Assembly: GCA_051453625.1 (NCBI GenBank)
Contig: JBOZIK010000001.1
Location: forward strand, 256,626,233-256,690,232
Source: Welwitschia mirabilis
Lineage: Eukaryota; Gnetophyta; Gnetopsida; Welwitschiales
DNA: 64,000 nucleotides
Direction of reading: 5' to 3'
Shown: piece by piece, positions 48,770 through 59,277 of the stretch
Layout of the letters: the number at the start of each line of letters is the position of its first letter
How positions within the stretch are numbered: position 1 is the stretch's first letter
Translations under genes and position numbers: made by a program
Notes under the pieces: generated by a model
Told to the model about the DNA's origin: nothing
Seen by the model: the letters and a program-made list of their open reading frames with translations, nothing else
The model's database searches: none

Positions 48770-50460
48770 TGAAGAAGAGGAGGAAGTGAGTTTCTTTATG
48801 GCTAAAGAAATAAAATTTGAGGTAAACTTATTTTCTCCTTCATCAAAAAATACCTTGTGGTATCTTAATAGTGGTTGTTAAAAATACGTTAAACATCAAA
48901 GAAAACTTTTAAAGGATTTGCAGCATGAACGTCTTGGGATGATTATGTTTGGAGGTGGTATGAAAATTGAAATCAAAGGAATCATTACTATGGTTGTCAA
49001 AAATTATCAAGATGAGAACCTTTCAATTTTAAATGTTTATTATATTCCAAATTCATATTGCAAATTGCTTAGTCTTAAATAGTTAGATGAATTTAGTTAT
49101 AAAGCACTATTTCAAAATAGAAAGTGCTTATTAACCAAATCTAATAAGCAATTAGTCATTACCAAATCAGAGGTAATGATTGCAAAGGAAAAAGAATTTT
49201 GGATTTGGCATCAAAGGTTAGGACATACTTCAAATCATTACCTATAATTCATATTAAAAAATGGGATGGTTTGTGGAATTTCCAACATTTCTATCCAATC
49301 CAACCCAACAAATGACAGTTGCATTTATGGTAAGCAAACAAGAACCACTTTCTCAAATGTAACTTCTACAAGTTTTGAAAAATTAAAACTTATGCATTGT
49401 AATATTTTTGATCCTCTTAAAACTCATAGTTTGAATGGCAGTAAAGATTTTAATAGTTTCATTCATGACTATATTAGATACTAGATAATTAGATGAATGT
49501 GGTTATAAAGCACTATTTCAAAATAGAAAGTGCTTATTATTCAAAGATGATAATCAATTAGTCATTACCGAATTAGAGGCAATGATTTAAAAGGAACAAG
49601 AATTTTGAATTTGGCATCAAAAGCTAGAACATCCTTCAAATCATTACCTAGAAGCCATGTTACAAAATGGGATGGTTTGTGGAATTCCCAATATATCTAT
49701 TCAATCCAACTCAACATATGATAGCTGCAATTGTGGTAAGCAAATAAGGATCACTTTATCAAAGGTAATTTCTATGAGTTTTGAAAAATTACAACCTGTG
49801 CATTGTAATATTTTTGATCCTCTTAAAACTCCTAGTTTGAATGACAATAAAGATTTTAATAGTTTCATTGATGACTATACTAGATACTATTAAATTTACT
49901 TTATGAAATAAAAATTTTAGGAATTTAATTACTTTAAAATTTATAAAGCTTGAGTTGAAAATATTTGTGAAAAAAAATCAAAATTTTAAGAATTGATAAT
50001 AGACATGAATACTATCCTAATGAATTTCAAGACTTTTTACAAAAGAAAGGAATTTAGCATCAAACGAATCCTCCCTACATACCTCAATGAAATGGGGTTT
50101 GTGAAAGGAAAAATTATTCTCTTCTAGATATGGCTCATTCAATGTTATTGCACTCAAAATTAGAAAAAGAATTTTGGACTAAGATTATAAATACTACAAA
50201 TTACATAAAGATAGATTAGTTACTAGCTTCTTGAAGGATAAAACTCTATATGAAGCTTGGTTTGGTAAAATTCCCTCTCTTGCCCATTTGCAAATTCTTG
50301 GAACAAGATGCTATGTTAAAATGTCAAACCTGGTAGAAACAAACTTGAACCTAGGATTGTTGAATGTATTGTTGTGGGATATTCTTAATCTATTAAATCA
50401 TATAGATGTTATAATGCGACCAATAAAAATATGTTGGAAATTTTAGATGTGAGGTTCGTA
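48770..50460 (+). pseudogene. Nested Copia protease and integrase with internal duplication
   Basis: Protease motif WYLNSGC at 48858 (Asp to Asn). Pre-integrase FWIWHQRLGHTSNHYL at ~49199. A ~406-bp block covering the end of the protease linker, the pre-integrase domain and the start of integrase (49076-49481) is repeated head-to-tail (49482-49887). After it, RIDNRHEYYPNEFQDF (~49995), QTNPPYIPQ, stop, NGVCERKN and LLDMAHSMLLHSKLEKEFW show the D-G-x-E-F and PQQNGV-ERKN blocks, and EAWFGKIPSLAHLQILGTRC (~50253) the linker. Non-functional. Confidence 0.85.
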
Positions 50461-51009
50461 TACTTCTATGATTTAGAAAGTAAAGACAATGCTAAAATTC
50501 GAAAAGGGATCTTCAAAAATAATTCAAAACACCTCAAAAATTCATATTCTGAATTAGAAAACAATTCTAAATACAATTAAGATCTAGAAAGTGATGATGT
50601 TCTACAACAAAATTTGGATGACGACCTATCTAATTCATTAAATTCTATCTCTAAATAATCTAAAAAAGAGATTAGATTGAAGTCATATCATAATGTGTCA
50701 AAAGTCATTAGCAATTCATCTACTCCTATACAAACAAGAGAACAAGTTAGAAGACAATTAGAAGAAAGTCACAATATAGGTAAATGTAGGGCAGCTTTAA
50801 TAAAGTAAGTTGCATTAGTATCACAAAGTCCTTACATGGATCTGTTATATTACAAAGATGCAAACAATACACCACATTAGGTTGATGCAATGAAACTAGA
50901 AATTACTCAAATATTAAAGAATAACATTCAGACTCTGGTGCCTCATTCTAAAGATAAGAACATAATTGGACTAAGCAAATTTATCCTACTAAAAATACAA
51001 TCTTAACCA

Positions 51010-51600
51010 TTCAATAAACAAAAACAAGACTAGACTAGTGGCCAAGGGGTATGTATAAGAAGTTGACACTGATTATAGAGAAACCTATGCACCTATGGCT
51101 AGGCTGGAATCCATTAGAGCATTCCTCGCATATGCTACTAAAGTTCAAATGGTAGTTTGGGAAATGGATGTCAAATCGACATTTTTTAAGGGTGTTTTTA
51201 GTGAAGAAGTTTATATCTCTCAACCTGAGGGATTTGTCATACTAGAAAGGAAAATCATGTGATTCAATCGAAAAAGGCCTTATATGATCTAAAACAAGCA
51301 CCTAGAGCCTAGTTCTCTAGGTTAGATGAATATTTAAGAAAGCAAGGATTTGCAAAATATTTAGTTGATAATACCTAATTTAAAAAGATAAATGCCAATA
51401 AAATTGTGTTTTTTCCGATCTATTTGATGATATTATCTTTGTTGAAAATGATCATCAACTAGTTGAAAATTTTAAAAAAGACATGAAAGAGGAGTTTGAA
51501 ATGAGTGATTTAGGTAAACTCTCCTACTATTTAGGAATTGAAATGCAACAAACTCCTAAATGAATTTGGTAGAACCAATAAAAGTATGAAGAAGACATGC
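51010..51600 (+). pseudogene. Nested Copia reverse transcriptase
   Basis: Reads TRLVAKGY, DYRETYAPMARLESIRAFLA (~51065), VVWEMDVKSTFFKGVFSEEV (~51155), YISQPEGFV, then LFDDIIFVENDHQLVENFKK at ~51419, in which YVDD is LFDD, and MSDLGKLSYYLGIEMQQ. Two or three frame changes. Confidence 0.85.
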
Positions 51601-51674
51601 TTTAAAAATTTCAAATGCATACTTCAAAATCCCTTTCGACTTCTTTCTAATATACTATTAAACTTAAGAATGAT

Positions 51675-52349
51675 ATGGAAGGGAATTTGATTGTTAAACA
51701 TCTTTATAGGGCCATGATAGATAGTTTGATGTACTTAACTGCATCACATCCTCATATTCAATGTGTGGTTAGTTATGCATGTAGAATAATGTCATGCCTA
51801 AAGAATCCTTATTTAGAAGATATGAAAAAAATCCTTACATACATAAGAGGTACAACCTCTTTAGGTTTGTTTTATGAAGTGAACAACAACCTCCAACTAA
51901 CAGGTTATGCTGATGCTAATTGGTCAGGCAACCTAGATGATAGAAAAATCACATCCGATTTTGCCATGTTGTTGGGAGGAAGTTTGTTTTCTTGGAGTTC
52001 TAAAAAACAATCTTGTGTTGCTCAATCAATAGTAGAAGCTGAATATGTGGCTATATATGTAGTAAGTCAACAATTGATATGGCTAAACAAGCTGTTTTCA
52101 AATTTTACCATTATAATTGAGAGGCTAGTACACTTACTTTGTGATAGCATGTTTGTAATTTCCATTAGTAAAAATCATGTAATGCATTTGAGAACCAAAC
52201 ATATTAATATTAAATTCCACTACATAAGAACATCGATAAAAAAAGGATTGTTGGTACTTGATTATTGCTTGATTAAACTACAATTAGCCGATTTCTTTAC
52301 TAAGCCTTTAAACAAAGAAAGGTTTCAAGAATTAGAAGATAAATTATGA
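51675..52349 (+). CDS. Nested Copia RNase H, uninterrupted frame
   Basis: A 224-codon open frame covering the RT thumb end and all of RNase H: LYRAMIDSLMYLTASHPHIQ, SCLKNPYLEDMKKILTYIRG, GYADANWSGNLDDRKITSDF (first catalytic Asp), LFSWSSKKQSCVAQSIVEAE, LLCDSMFVISISKNHVMH, LRTKHINIKFHYIR and LADFFTKPLNKERFQELEDK before the stop. It is the C-terminal part of the gag-pol polyprotein, not a stand-alone gene; the ATG at 51675 is internal to the original frame. It cleaves RNA in the hybrid made during reverse transcription. It is the best kept coding stretch in the window. Confidence 0.85.
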   Translation: MEGNLIVKHLYRAMIDSLMYLTASHPHIQCVVSYACRIMSCLKNPYLEDMKKILTYIRGTTSLGLFYEVNNNLQLTGYADANWSGNLDDRKITSDFAMLLGGSLFSWSSKKQSCVAQSIVEAEYVAIYVVSQQLIWLNKLFSNFTIIIERLVHLLCDSMFVISISKNHVMHLRTKHINIKFHYIRTSIKKGLLVLDYCLIKLQLADFFTKPLNKERFQELEDKL

Positions 52350-52416
52350 ATTCTTGAAATTAAGGTCAAGGGGAAGGAACTTGGAAAAACTCGATTTGTG
52401 TTTGTGTCCTTAGTGT

Positions 52417-52428
52417 CAAGGAGGAGAT
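52417..52428 (+). other. Polypurine tract of nested Copia
   Basis: caaggaggagat directly before the LTR start TGATACAGCTC. Confidence 0.75.
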
Positions 52429-53276
52429 TGATACAGCTCACCTTGACTTGATGTCATTAAGATATAAAATCATTTGATGAATAAATTTGATTTAATCTCA
52501 TCATGCTACTTCATTAGTTTTAGCTTTGCAAATGTAGTCCATGAAAATATATGTTAAAATGATTTAATTTATAATATGTTCTAACAAATGGTTTAGAATG
52601 CAAGTTACTTATATTAAAAAAATAATTTTTATTGTGGCACTCATCATTCACTAGATAATATTCCATTCTTATAGGTGTTGTTTCAATGAAAGCAAGTAAA
52701 AATCGATTTACATGTCGTGAATCAAGAAAATGTGAAGCTATACTTGCCAGTCAAGCCAAGCCAAAACCATTTCAATGGAAAAGATAGTTCTTCAAAATTA
52801 AAATTTTTTCTTATTTTCCCTTTCTGTTGCTTATCTTTTGCCAATTTTAGCCCTCTAAATATGCATTTAAAATGCTTCTTCATTAAAGGAAAAATCAAGA
52901 AGAAAAAAAATGTATTGCATTGTATCTTCAAGTTGGAGGATAAAAGTTCAGAACAATTTGTAGTATAGCAATTCAGGGCTTGATAATTTATGGTGGTATT
53001 ATTTTCCTGAAGAGTTCTTATAAATTGATTTCTTATATGTTACTTTCACTAAATATCAATTTGCAAAATGATGTAGCATTGATTAATGTGTCTGCAAGTT
53101 ATTACCACACTTGATACTTTAATAAACCTATGAAATAGCCTCAGTTTAAAACACAAAATTTGATTCTTTTCTAAAGTTTGATCTATTGATTATTTTATTT
53201 AATTGTGCTATTTGCCTTAAGTTCCAAGTTAGTTATTTGGAATTTTTCTATGCTAAGTTCTAGTGTTAGAACTTCA
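52429..53276 (+). repeat. 3' LTR of nested Copia
   Basis: TGATACAGCTCACC to GAACTTCA. Aligns with 46528-47526 but carries a single copy of the 158-bp unit. Confidence 0.9.
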
Positions 53277-53281
53277 ATTGC

Positions 53282-53441
53282 TTTATGAAAAGGAAAAACT
53301 TTATGTCATTATTTACTACTAAAGATAAGCATATATGTATATGTAGTTATTACAATCAAGTGTATTGGTCTTAATAAGTGCTCAAAAAATTTGGAATTGT
53401 GCAAATAAAAACCTTATTTATTTTGATAACTCTAGTGTTAT
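53282..53441 (+). pseudogene. Outer Copia RNase H, part 2
   Basis: Directly continues part 1 once the nested Copia and one target copy are removed: FMKRKNFMSLFTTKDKHIYM corresponds to F-S-K-R-Q-N-S-V-A-L-S-T-A-E-A-E-Y-I, then SAQKIWNCANKNLIYFDNSS to the DFG-I-EQ-IPI-CDNTSA block. It is cut again at ~53441 by a minus-strand element. Confidence 0.75.
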
Positions 53442-53728
53442 AACGTAGCACACAGAAACTTAGCAACATGAAGGATGAAGGCAAAGCTTGTAAAGCACAC
53501 AAAAACGTAGCAACATGGGGTGAAGCTAGGATATTGAATGTTAAATGTAAATCACGCTATTTCATTGCTTATTACTGTAATTTATACAAATGTTTTTTTT
53601 CCCCCAAAGATGGGCAAACAACTTCTATTCAAATAGTAAAAGAATGATAGTCTCGGCCTGATTTTGTGCAAGCAAGCAATCCTAAGTTGTCCTCATTTTT
53701 CAAACATACTAAAATAAAATTCCCAACA
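53442..53728 (-). repeat. Left LTR (3' LTR) of gag-only element
   Basis: Matches the right copy through ggcaaagctt, aacgtagcaacatg, gctatttcattg, ataatttatacaaa, ggcaaacaactt, aatagtct and tttttcaaacatactaaaat to cccaaca. Confidence 0.85.
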
Positions 53729-54070
53729 ATTAGACTTAACCATCACATACAATATAATTGGGAGAAGCCCGCAACATAGCTTTATTCATTAGCTGTAAAA
53801 GAAAAATGATACACGTAAGGTATTTCAGACCACCTTAATAGAATCATTTTCTAATGCAATGAAAGAAATACAATAGATTTTGAACCATGTAGATTTTAAC
53901 TTAGCTTTCACAACTAAAAAGGAACTTTATCATTACTAGATTTTTCAAACAGCTTCTAGAACTGATCTTGTGGAATTTTCTACTCAACTTTCCTCAAATT
54001 GAATTAACTTGGTAAATGCATAACTTGGTCATAAATCTAGGCCCAACGAACTTAAACAATAGTTGGATTT

Positions 54071-54080
54071 NNNNNNNNNN
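54071..54080. other. Assembly gap, 10 N
   Basis: Ten N near the gag end of the minus-strand element. Confidence 0.95.
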
Positions 54081-54089
54081 CAACCTCAA

Positions 54090-54830
54090 AATTTTTTTCA
54101 TGAGTAGAAGTTGAGGGAACATCTTCAAATGCAATGTTAGCATTATGTTTCATCACCTTTCCATCTAAATTATCCCTAGCGCACTCTTTGCAGTTAATCC
54201 ATACATGTTTATCTTGCCTGCAATAGAAAGATTGTCATCTACTTTGTTAAATTGTCGATTTGATTTGAAAGACTAGAAGGCTTTGACATTATCGTCCTCC
54301 TTATTTTGATTTTCCTCTAGAAGGGTGACAATAACCTTTTATAAATTAGCATTTGTGCTCTTTACAATGAATACCACATTTTTAAGTCAACGAGGAATAC
54401 TGTTCAATAAGATGACCATTGCATCTTCATCTAAAAGTGGTTTTTCAACACTAGCTAATTGAGCCCTTAAAGAATTGAATTTATTTAGATAAGCAGCAAC
54501 AATGTTATCTTCCTCTGCCATTTTCAAACCAAATAGTTGTTGTTTTAGGGAGATGGAAGTTGATGGAATTTTAAAACCAACTAATTGAGTCTAATGAATC
54601 GCACACATCCTTTGGTTTTGAATTTGATTTAATTAAATGCAAATATTGATCTCCAAGTGCCAAACCAATTGTTGAAAGAACTATCTCATCATTAGTTTTC
54701 CATTTTTCTCTTACATCTACATTTTGAGGTTTAGAAATTGTACTAGAGACATAATCCCATAATTTTTTTGAATAAGAAAGATCCTCATTTTTTGTTTGCC
54801 AAGTATGAAAGTCTTGGACTTAAAATTTTA
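54090..54830 (-). pseudogene. Copia gag of gag-only element
   Basis: Minus-strand reading: SYLANKNEDL and KKLWDYVSSTI near 54760, STIGLALGDQYLHLIKSNSK (~54640-54700), LVGFKIPSTSISLKQQ, LKMAEEDNIVAAYLNKFNSL (~54475-54535), QLASVEKPLLDEDAMVILLN, then a knuckle YCRQDKHVWINCKECA at ~54185-54232 with its Gly-His shifted to Asp-Lys-His, and NANIAFEDVP. This is the UBN2-type capsid of Copia elements followed by an RNA-binding finger. Few stops compared with other fossils here. Confidence 0.8.
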
Positions 54831-54849
54831 AATTCTCAAGCTTTAAATT

Positions 54850-55588
54850 CCCCATGCTTAATATTCTGCCTTTCCCTTTTAATTTCTATTCTTAGGGGCC
54901 TGTCAATGACGCTCATGCCCTCCAAAGGAAGACACCAGGAAATTTGCACAGTATTAATGGTCGGATCTGTTATTACATGAAGATTTCTTCCACAGAATTA
55001 GATTGGAAGAACTGCGTTAAAGGTAAGAGCGTTTTGTTGCTGAATCCGTCACTGTTGTTGTTGCTTCCGCAATCAAGAATGATTTGTTTAAGAGGGCAGC
55101 CGGAAAGTGTGAATGCTTCAAATCTTCAGTGTTCTACCTTCAATTCGTCTCAGGAAATCTTGATCAACATCCAATCTTCTGCTGCACTTTCCATAAACAC
55201 TCTTGCAGAGGTGTGTTGGCAGCCAAACACAGCTTATTCTCATGTACATGTATCTGTGATGGCTTCAAACGTGCAGGCAATGTACGAGCTGTGCTTTAGA
55301 GTGCGATGGCTACGGAAATTCTCAATTGAATTAACTGATTGACAAGGAAGTGTAGATCGCCTATAGATTTGCAAAATAAAATGCAGATTACTGTAACAAA
55401 AATCAGCTGGAGAATCCTTTACAGCTGACGCTAAAGCATGAGCCACATCCTCAAATTTCCGTCGCTGTTTTGACGCAGATCAAAAATTTACAGAAGCTAC
55501 TTTACCAATCGACATGTCAACCATAATGAAAATGCTATGTAGCAGGATTGGGAGAGCTCATGGTAAGATGAAAAACTCTCCCCTGGAT
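54850..55588 (-). other. Leader of gag-only element, less AT-rich
   Basis: About 740 bp between primer site and gag. Base composition is visibly richer in G and C than its surroundings. Open runs occur on both strands (for example 54944-55342 plus, 55240-55446 minus) but none shows a known domain; the minus-strand run includes KFEDVAHALASAVKDSPADF. It could be an untranslated leader or a captured host fragment. Confidence 0.45.
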
Positions 55589-55600
55589 GCTCTGATACCA
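55589..55600 (-). other. Primer-binding site, perfect initiator Met match
   Basis: GCTCTGATACCA on the plus strand is the exact complement of TGGTATCAGAGC and abuts the right LTR. Confidence 0.85.
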
Positions 55601-55898
55601 AACGATGGATCAGAAGCGTGGGCAGTGGGCTCAAAAAGGAAGGCAAAGCTTACAGAGCATAGAGAAACGTAGCAACATGAAGGGTGAAGCCAGGAGACTG
55701 AACGTTAAACGCAGCTCACGCTATTTCATTGTTTATTCTATAATTTATACAAAGGTTTTTGCTATTGCTAAAGATTGGCAAACAACTTCCGTTCAAATTG
55801 CAGAAGAATAATAGTCTTTCCCTGGTATTTGTGCCAGCAGGCGTTCCTGAGTTGTCCCCATTTTTCAAACATACTAAAATAAAATAAAATTCCCAACA
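55601..55898 (-). repeat. Right LTR (5' LTR) of gag-only element
   Basis: Begins aacgatgg next to the primer site and ends ttcccaaca, homologous to 53442-53728. Confidence 0.85.
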
Positions 55899-56080
55899 TA
55901 AGAATTAGCAAGGATCTCATATCGTATTCTCATATCAAATAGATAGAAATTAGGCATTTATCCTTAGAAATCATGTTAAACAGAAAGATATCCTAATGGA
56001 ATATATTCCTTCTAAGCATCAGATTACTAATAGTTTGACGAACTTATTTGTATTAATTTTTTTTTAACAGGATTTATGTA
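55899..56080 (+). pseudogene. Outer Copia RNase H, part 3
   Basis: With the gag-only element removed the host reads SSVIRISKDLISYSH, the CDNTSAINISKNP-x-x-x-x-SR block, then IEIRHLSL, KQKDILMEYIPSKHQITNSL, matching the end of Copia RNase H (IEIRHHFIRDHV, ISTNEQLADIFTKPL). It closes the coding region of the outer element. Confidence 0.7.
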
Positions 56081-57372
56081 TGTCTATGGGTCTTAGACCT
56101 TTTTTACTCCAAGTGGCCGATGTTTGTCCCTAAGTGACAGATGTCTAGAGAAATTCCTATATTCCACATCTGACCCTTGGAAGTTAGGCTCTCAATGTTC
56201 TCTAAGAAAAAAATTACTATTGATAGTTAAGACCATAATTTAGATAGTCTATTTTTCTGTTGATAATTTTACACTAATAGTTGACCTACCACTTAGTCAA
56301 GCAACCAATATAGATTTCGTAAAAAATAAAAAGTATTCCATTTTATAGTCACTTAACTAATCCTATCCCATTAGGTAACTGATCTTGAGTGTAATTAAAA
56401 AAAAGAAGTCAATTTCCATTTGTCATTTTTTATTTATAGCATATTTTAAATTTTCTCAAAGGTAACTCTTAACTTTCTAGTAATTTTTATATTTATCCTA
56501 ACAGATTTCTTTAGATATCATCATATCTTTCCTTTGTTTCTATAAACTTAAAGCATGAGCTTAAAACCATAAGTCTTTTTTTTATTTTTAAGTAATTCAA
56601 GGTAATTTTTCAAGGTAATTCACATACAATTAATATCTTATTCTTAGTTTTTAGTAAATATCTTAAATCTATAAATATTCTATCAAAATTTTTTGTTGTT
56701 CTATGAATAAGGATTTCATATCCAAGGTGAATTCATTTTAATTGATTGTATGGTTTATTATATGGTTTATTATACAAATATTTATAGAACCTTCATTGTT
56801 TTAATGTGCTTTATCTATTCTAAAATAATGAGGATACCAAAGAATGATTGTGATTTTCAAGATTAAACGCAATATTTATGTGGTCTCTATTTGACAAAAT
56901 GCTATTTTCATATGCTTGCTTATTCTGAGGCATCAACCTCATCTTTTTTAATCTAAATTTTGACATTATGATGCTTTAAGAATGTTCTAATCCTTTTCAT
57001 AATAGTTTAATAAGAATGTAGCCTATATCTATTGACTTCCATTATTTTTACATTATAACTTGCATGTTTTATTATGTTTTATAAAACGCATTAACTTGTA
57101 TGATTTTTGAATGTGTAATAACATCAAAATGAAAAGGTAAAGTTGTTGAAAAGATGTCAGTTAAGCACAAAGCACTAGTTCTTTTTTAAGATGTGAATAC
57201 AAATACTAAAACCAAGTATCTCAGAGACTACTAAGGGAAACTAATCAATAAAGAAAAAAGAATAACAACTTTTGAATTCTAAATAAAAAAGTGATGGAAA
57301 TGTTATATCTTTGGTCAAAATAGTACACATACATGAAAGGAAATATTAAAAAGTGCTAAAGGTATTTTATGC
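56081..57372. other. Post-RNase H spacer of outer Copia
   Basis: No protein read. Contains one AGATGTCT (56148) like the cluster at 31780-32230. In Sirevirus-like elements an extra frame may follow RNase H. Confidence 0.35.
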
Positions 57373-58013
57373 NNNNNNNNNNNNNNNNNNNNNNNNNNNN
57401 NNNNNNNNNNNNNNNNNNNNNNNNNNNNNNNNNNNNNNNNNNNNNNNNNNNNNNNNNNNNNNNNNNNNNNNNNNNNNNNNNNNNNNNNNNNNNNNNNNNN
57501 NNNNNNNNNNNNNNNNNNNNNNNNNNNNNNNNNNNNNNNNNNNNNNNNNNNNNNNNNNNNNNNNNNNNNNNNNNNNNNNNNNNNNNNNNNNNNNNNNNNN
57601 NNNNNNNNNNNNNNNNNNNNNNNNNNNNNNNNNNNNNNNNNNNNNNNNNNNNNNNNNNNNNNNNNNNNNNNNNNNNNNNNNNNNNNNNNNNNNNNNNNNN
57701 NNNNNNNNNNNNNNNNNNNNNNNNNNNNNNNNNNNNNNNNNNNNNNNNNNNNNNNNNNNNNNNNNNNNNNNNNNNNNNNNNNNNNNNNNNNNNNNNNNNN
57801 NNNNNNNNNNNNNNNNNNNNNNNNNNNNNNNNNNNNNNNNNNNNNNNNNNNNNNNNNNNNNNNNNNNNNNNNNNNNNNNNNNNNNNNNNNNNNNNNNNNN
57901 NNNNNNNNNNNNNNNNNNNNNNNNNNNNNNNNNNNNNNNNNNNNNNNNNNNNNNNNNNNNNNNNNNNNNNNNNNNNNNNNNNNNNNNNNNNNNNNNNNNN
58001 NNNNNNNNNNNNN
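57373..58013. other. Assembly gap, 641 N, with duplicated flanks
   Basis: 49 bases before (57324-57372) equal 58014-58062 with one mismatch. Open frames across it are meaningless. Confidence 0.95.
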
Positions 58014-58062
58014 TACACATACATGAAAGGAAATATTAACAAGTGCTAAAGGTATTTTATGC

Positions 58063-58430
58063 TTGTGTAAAAGTTATTTGTAATGCACACCATATTTTTG
58101 AAACAAAAGTGATAGATTATTTTATATATCTCTCCCTTGATATTATTTTCGAGGTTAACAGTTATTTATGAGGTGGATTTGGTGATCTTTGTATTAACTT
58201 CTTGAATAACTTTGAGCTTGATGAACATGTTTGTGTATTATGTTAAAGAGATGTAGAATGGTCTCATGTGAGTGCTTTTAACGAATTTGATATTATTGCT
58301 ATTTACTAGGTGATTCATTAAATCTTCACATAAAACTTTATTCCTTTAACTAGATAATGGGATGGGATAACATTTTATAGCCTTAATATTTGACATCATA
58401 TTTATTATTTACTAGATAAATGCTCCACTA
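58063..58430. other. Unassigned sequence
   Basis: AT-rich; may belong to the env-like part of the outer Copia. Nothing readable. Confidence 0.3.
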
Positions 58431-58439
58431 ATAATCTAG

Positions 58440-58980
58440 AAGTACATGATGCATAAGTTTCTTTTTGATAGTTTCAAGTTACCATTTATTTTGTTGTTAA
58501 TGAAAATATGTCAAAGATTTAATGTTAACATTCATTATAGTCTCATTGAAATAAAGGATCACCCACTTCTTAACTATACTATTTTGGCTTACATGAGGCT
58601 ATTTAAGGTAAATTCTATTCTTAGACCCCATTCTAGATCTTCAACTTTTAAATGTGGTTCTAAAAGTGATGCTAGATCATATATGTTGGCTTGGCCTCAT
58701 TATATACACAATGATTTTCTTGATATACTGTAGAAGCATTTTGACTAGATTAAGTAGGGTACAAAATATCGAGATTATTGAGAATCATAAAGAATATAAA
58801 TGAACACATGAAAATCAATAGACTTATAGTTCCTGCTCTGATCCTTCTATAAATAAGTTATCAAATGAGTAATCTATTAATATGTCTTTAGTGATTAATA
58901 TGGATATTACTAGTGATTTTAATGGAGACATTCATCAATATGTTGGTTATGAAGATGGTGTTTCCTTAGCTAGTTAATCT
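58440..58980 (+). pseudogene. Possible env-like stretch of outer Copia
   Basis: A 95-codon open frame (58446-58733) reads LLMKICQRFNVNIHYSLIEI, DHPLLNYTILAYMRLFKVN and SILRPHSRSSTFKCGS. Its pattern of 'I-x-x-x-F-N-V' followed by 'L-x-x-M-x-L' resembles the end of the env-like domain found after pol in some plant Copia elements. Position between RNase H and the 3' LTR fits. The match is loose and could be chance. Confidence 0.3.
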
Positions 58981-59277
58981 AATGTTTCCTACTTTTGAGG
59001 CTCCTTCTTAGACTTTCTCTACTCAACTTGTTGTCTATTCAATAAGTTCTAGCTCTTCTACAATTATGTTTAATAATTAAATGATTTACATCCTTATTGT
59101 TTACTAACTTATATTGTTGATATGAATTAGTTACTTTTTTGTGTTTAATGGTGAACTTGATTACTTAAAATGGATAAGCATGCTTTGATGGTCATCATAA
59201 ATATGTTTACTTTTATTTTTCTAATGTTATACATTCTTCTAGTATGTTACTTTATACTGTGCTTTCACATTATTATT

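Larger units (their letters stand above)
46528..53276 (+). mobile_element. Nested complete Copia element
   Basis: LTRs at 46528-47526 (999 bp) and 52429-53276 (848 bp), primer-binding site, gag, protease, integrase, RT, RNase H and polypurine tract all on the + strand. Flanked by gttgc (46523-46527) and attgc (53277-53281), a 5-bp target duplication with one change. It sits within RNase H of another Copia, whose frame resumes at 53282. LTR length difference is explained by a ~158-bp tandem duplication present only in the left LTR. The internal region has several stops but keeps one long open frame (51675-52349), so it is younger than its host. Confidence 0.9.
53442..55898 (-). mobile_element. 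Gag-only LTR element (TR-GAG-like), minus strand
   Basis: Direct repeats at 53442-53728 and 55601-55898 (287 and 298 bp), minus strand start TGTTGGGAATTTT. A perfect initiator-Met primer site adjoins the right repeat, and a Copia gag lies inside; there is no protease, integrase, RT or RNase H. This is the layout described for plant TR-GAG elements, which need enzymes from other copies. Short matching bases (taac left, taag right) fit a target duplication. It sits in the outer Copia RNase H, whose frame resumes after it. No clear polypurine tract adjoins the left repeat. Confidence 0.8.

Noticed and set aside
54944-55342. 132-codon plus-strand frame as a gene
   Set aside because: Lies antisense in the leader of the gag-only element and shows no domain; overlapping frames on both strands suggest only composition effects.
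55589-55600. tRNA gene fragment
   Set aside because: The match to tRNA is a 12-base primer-binding site next to an LTR; no cloverleaf can be formed.
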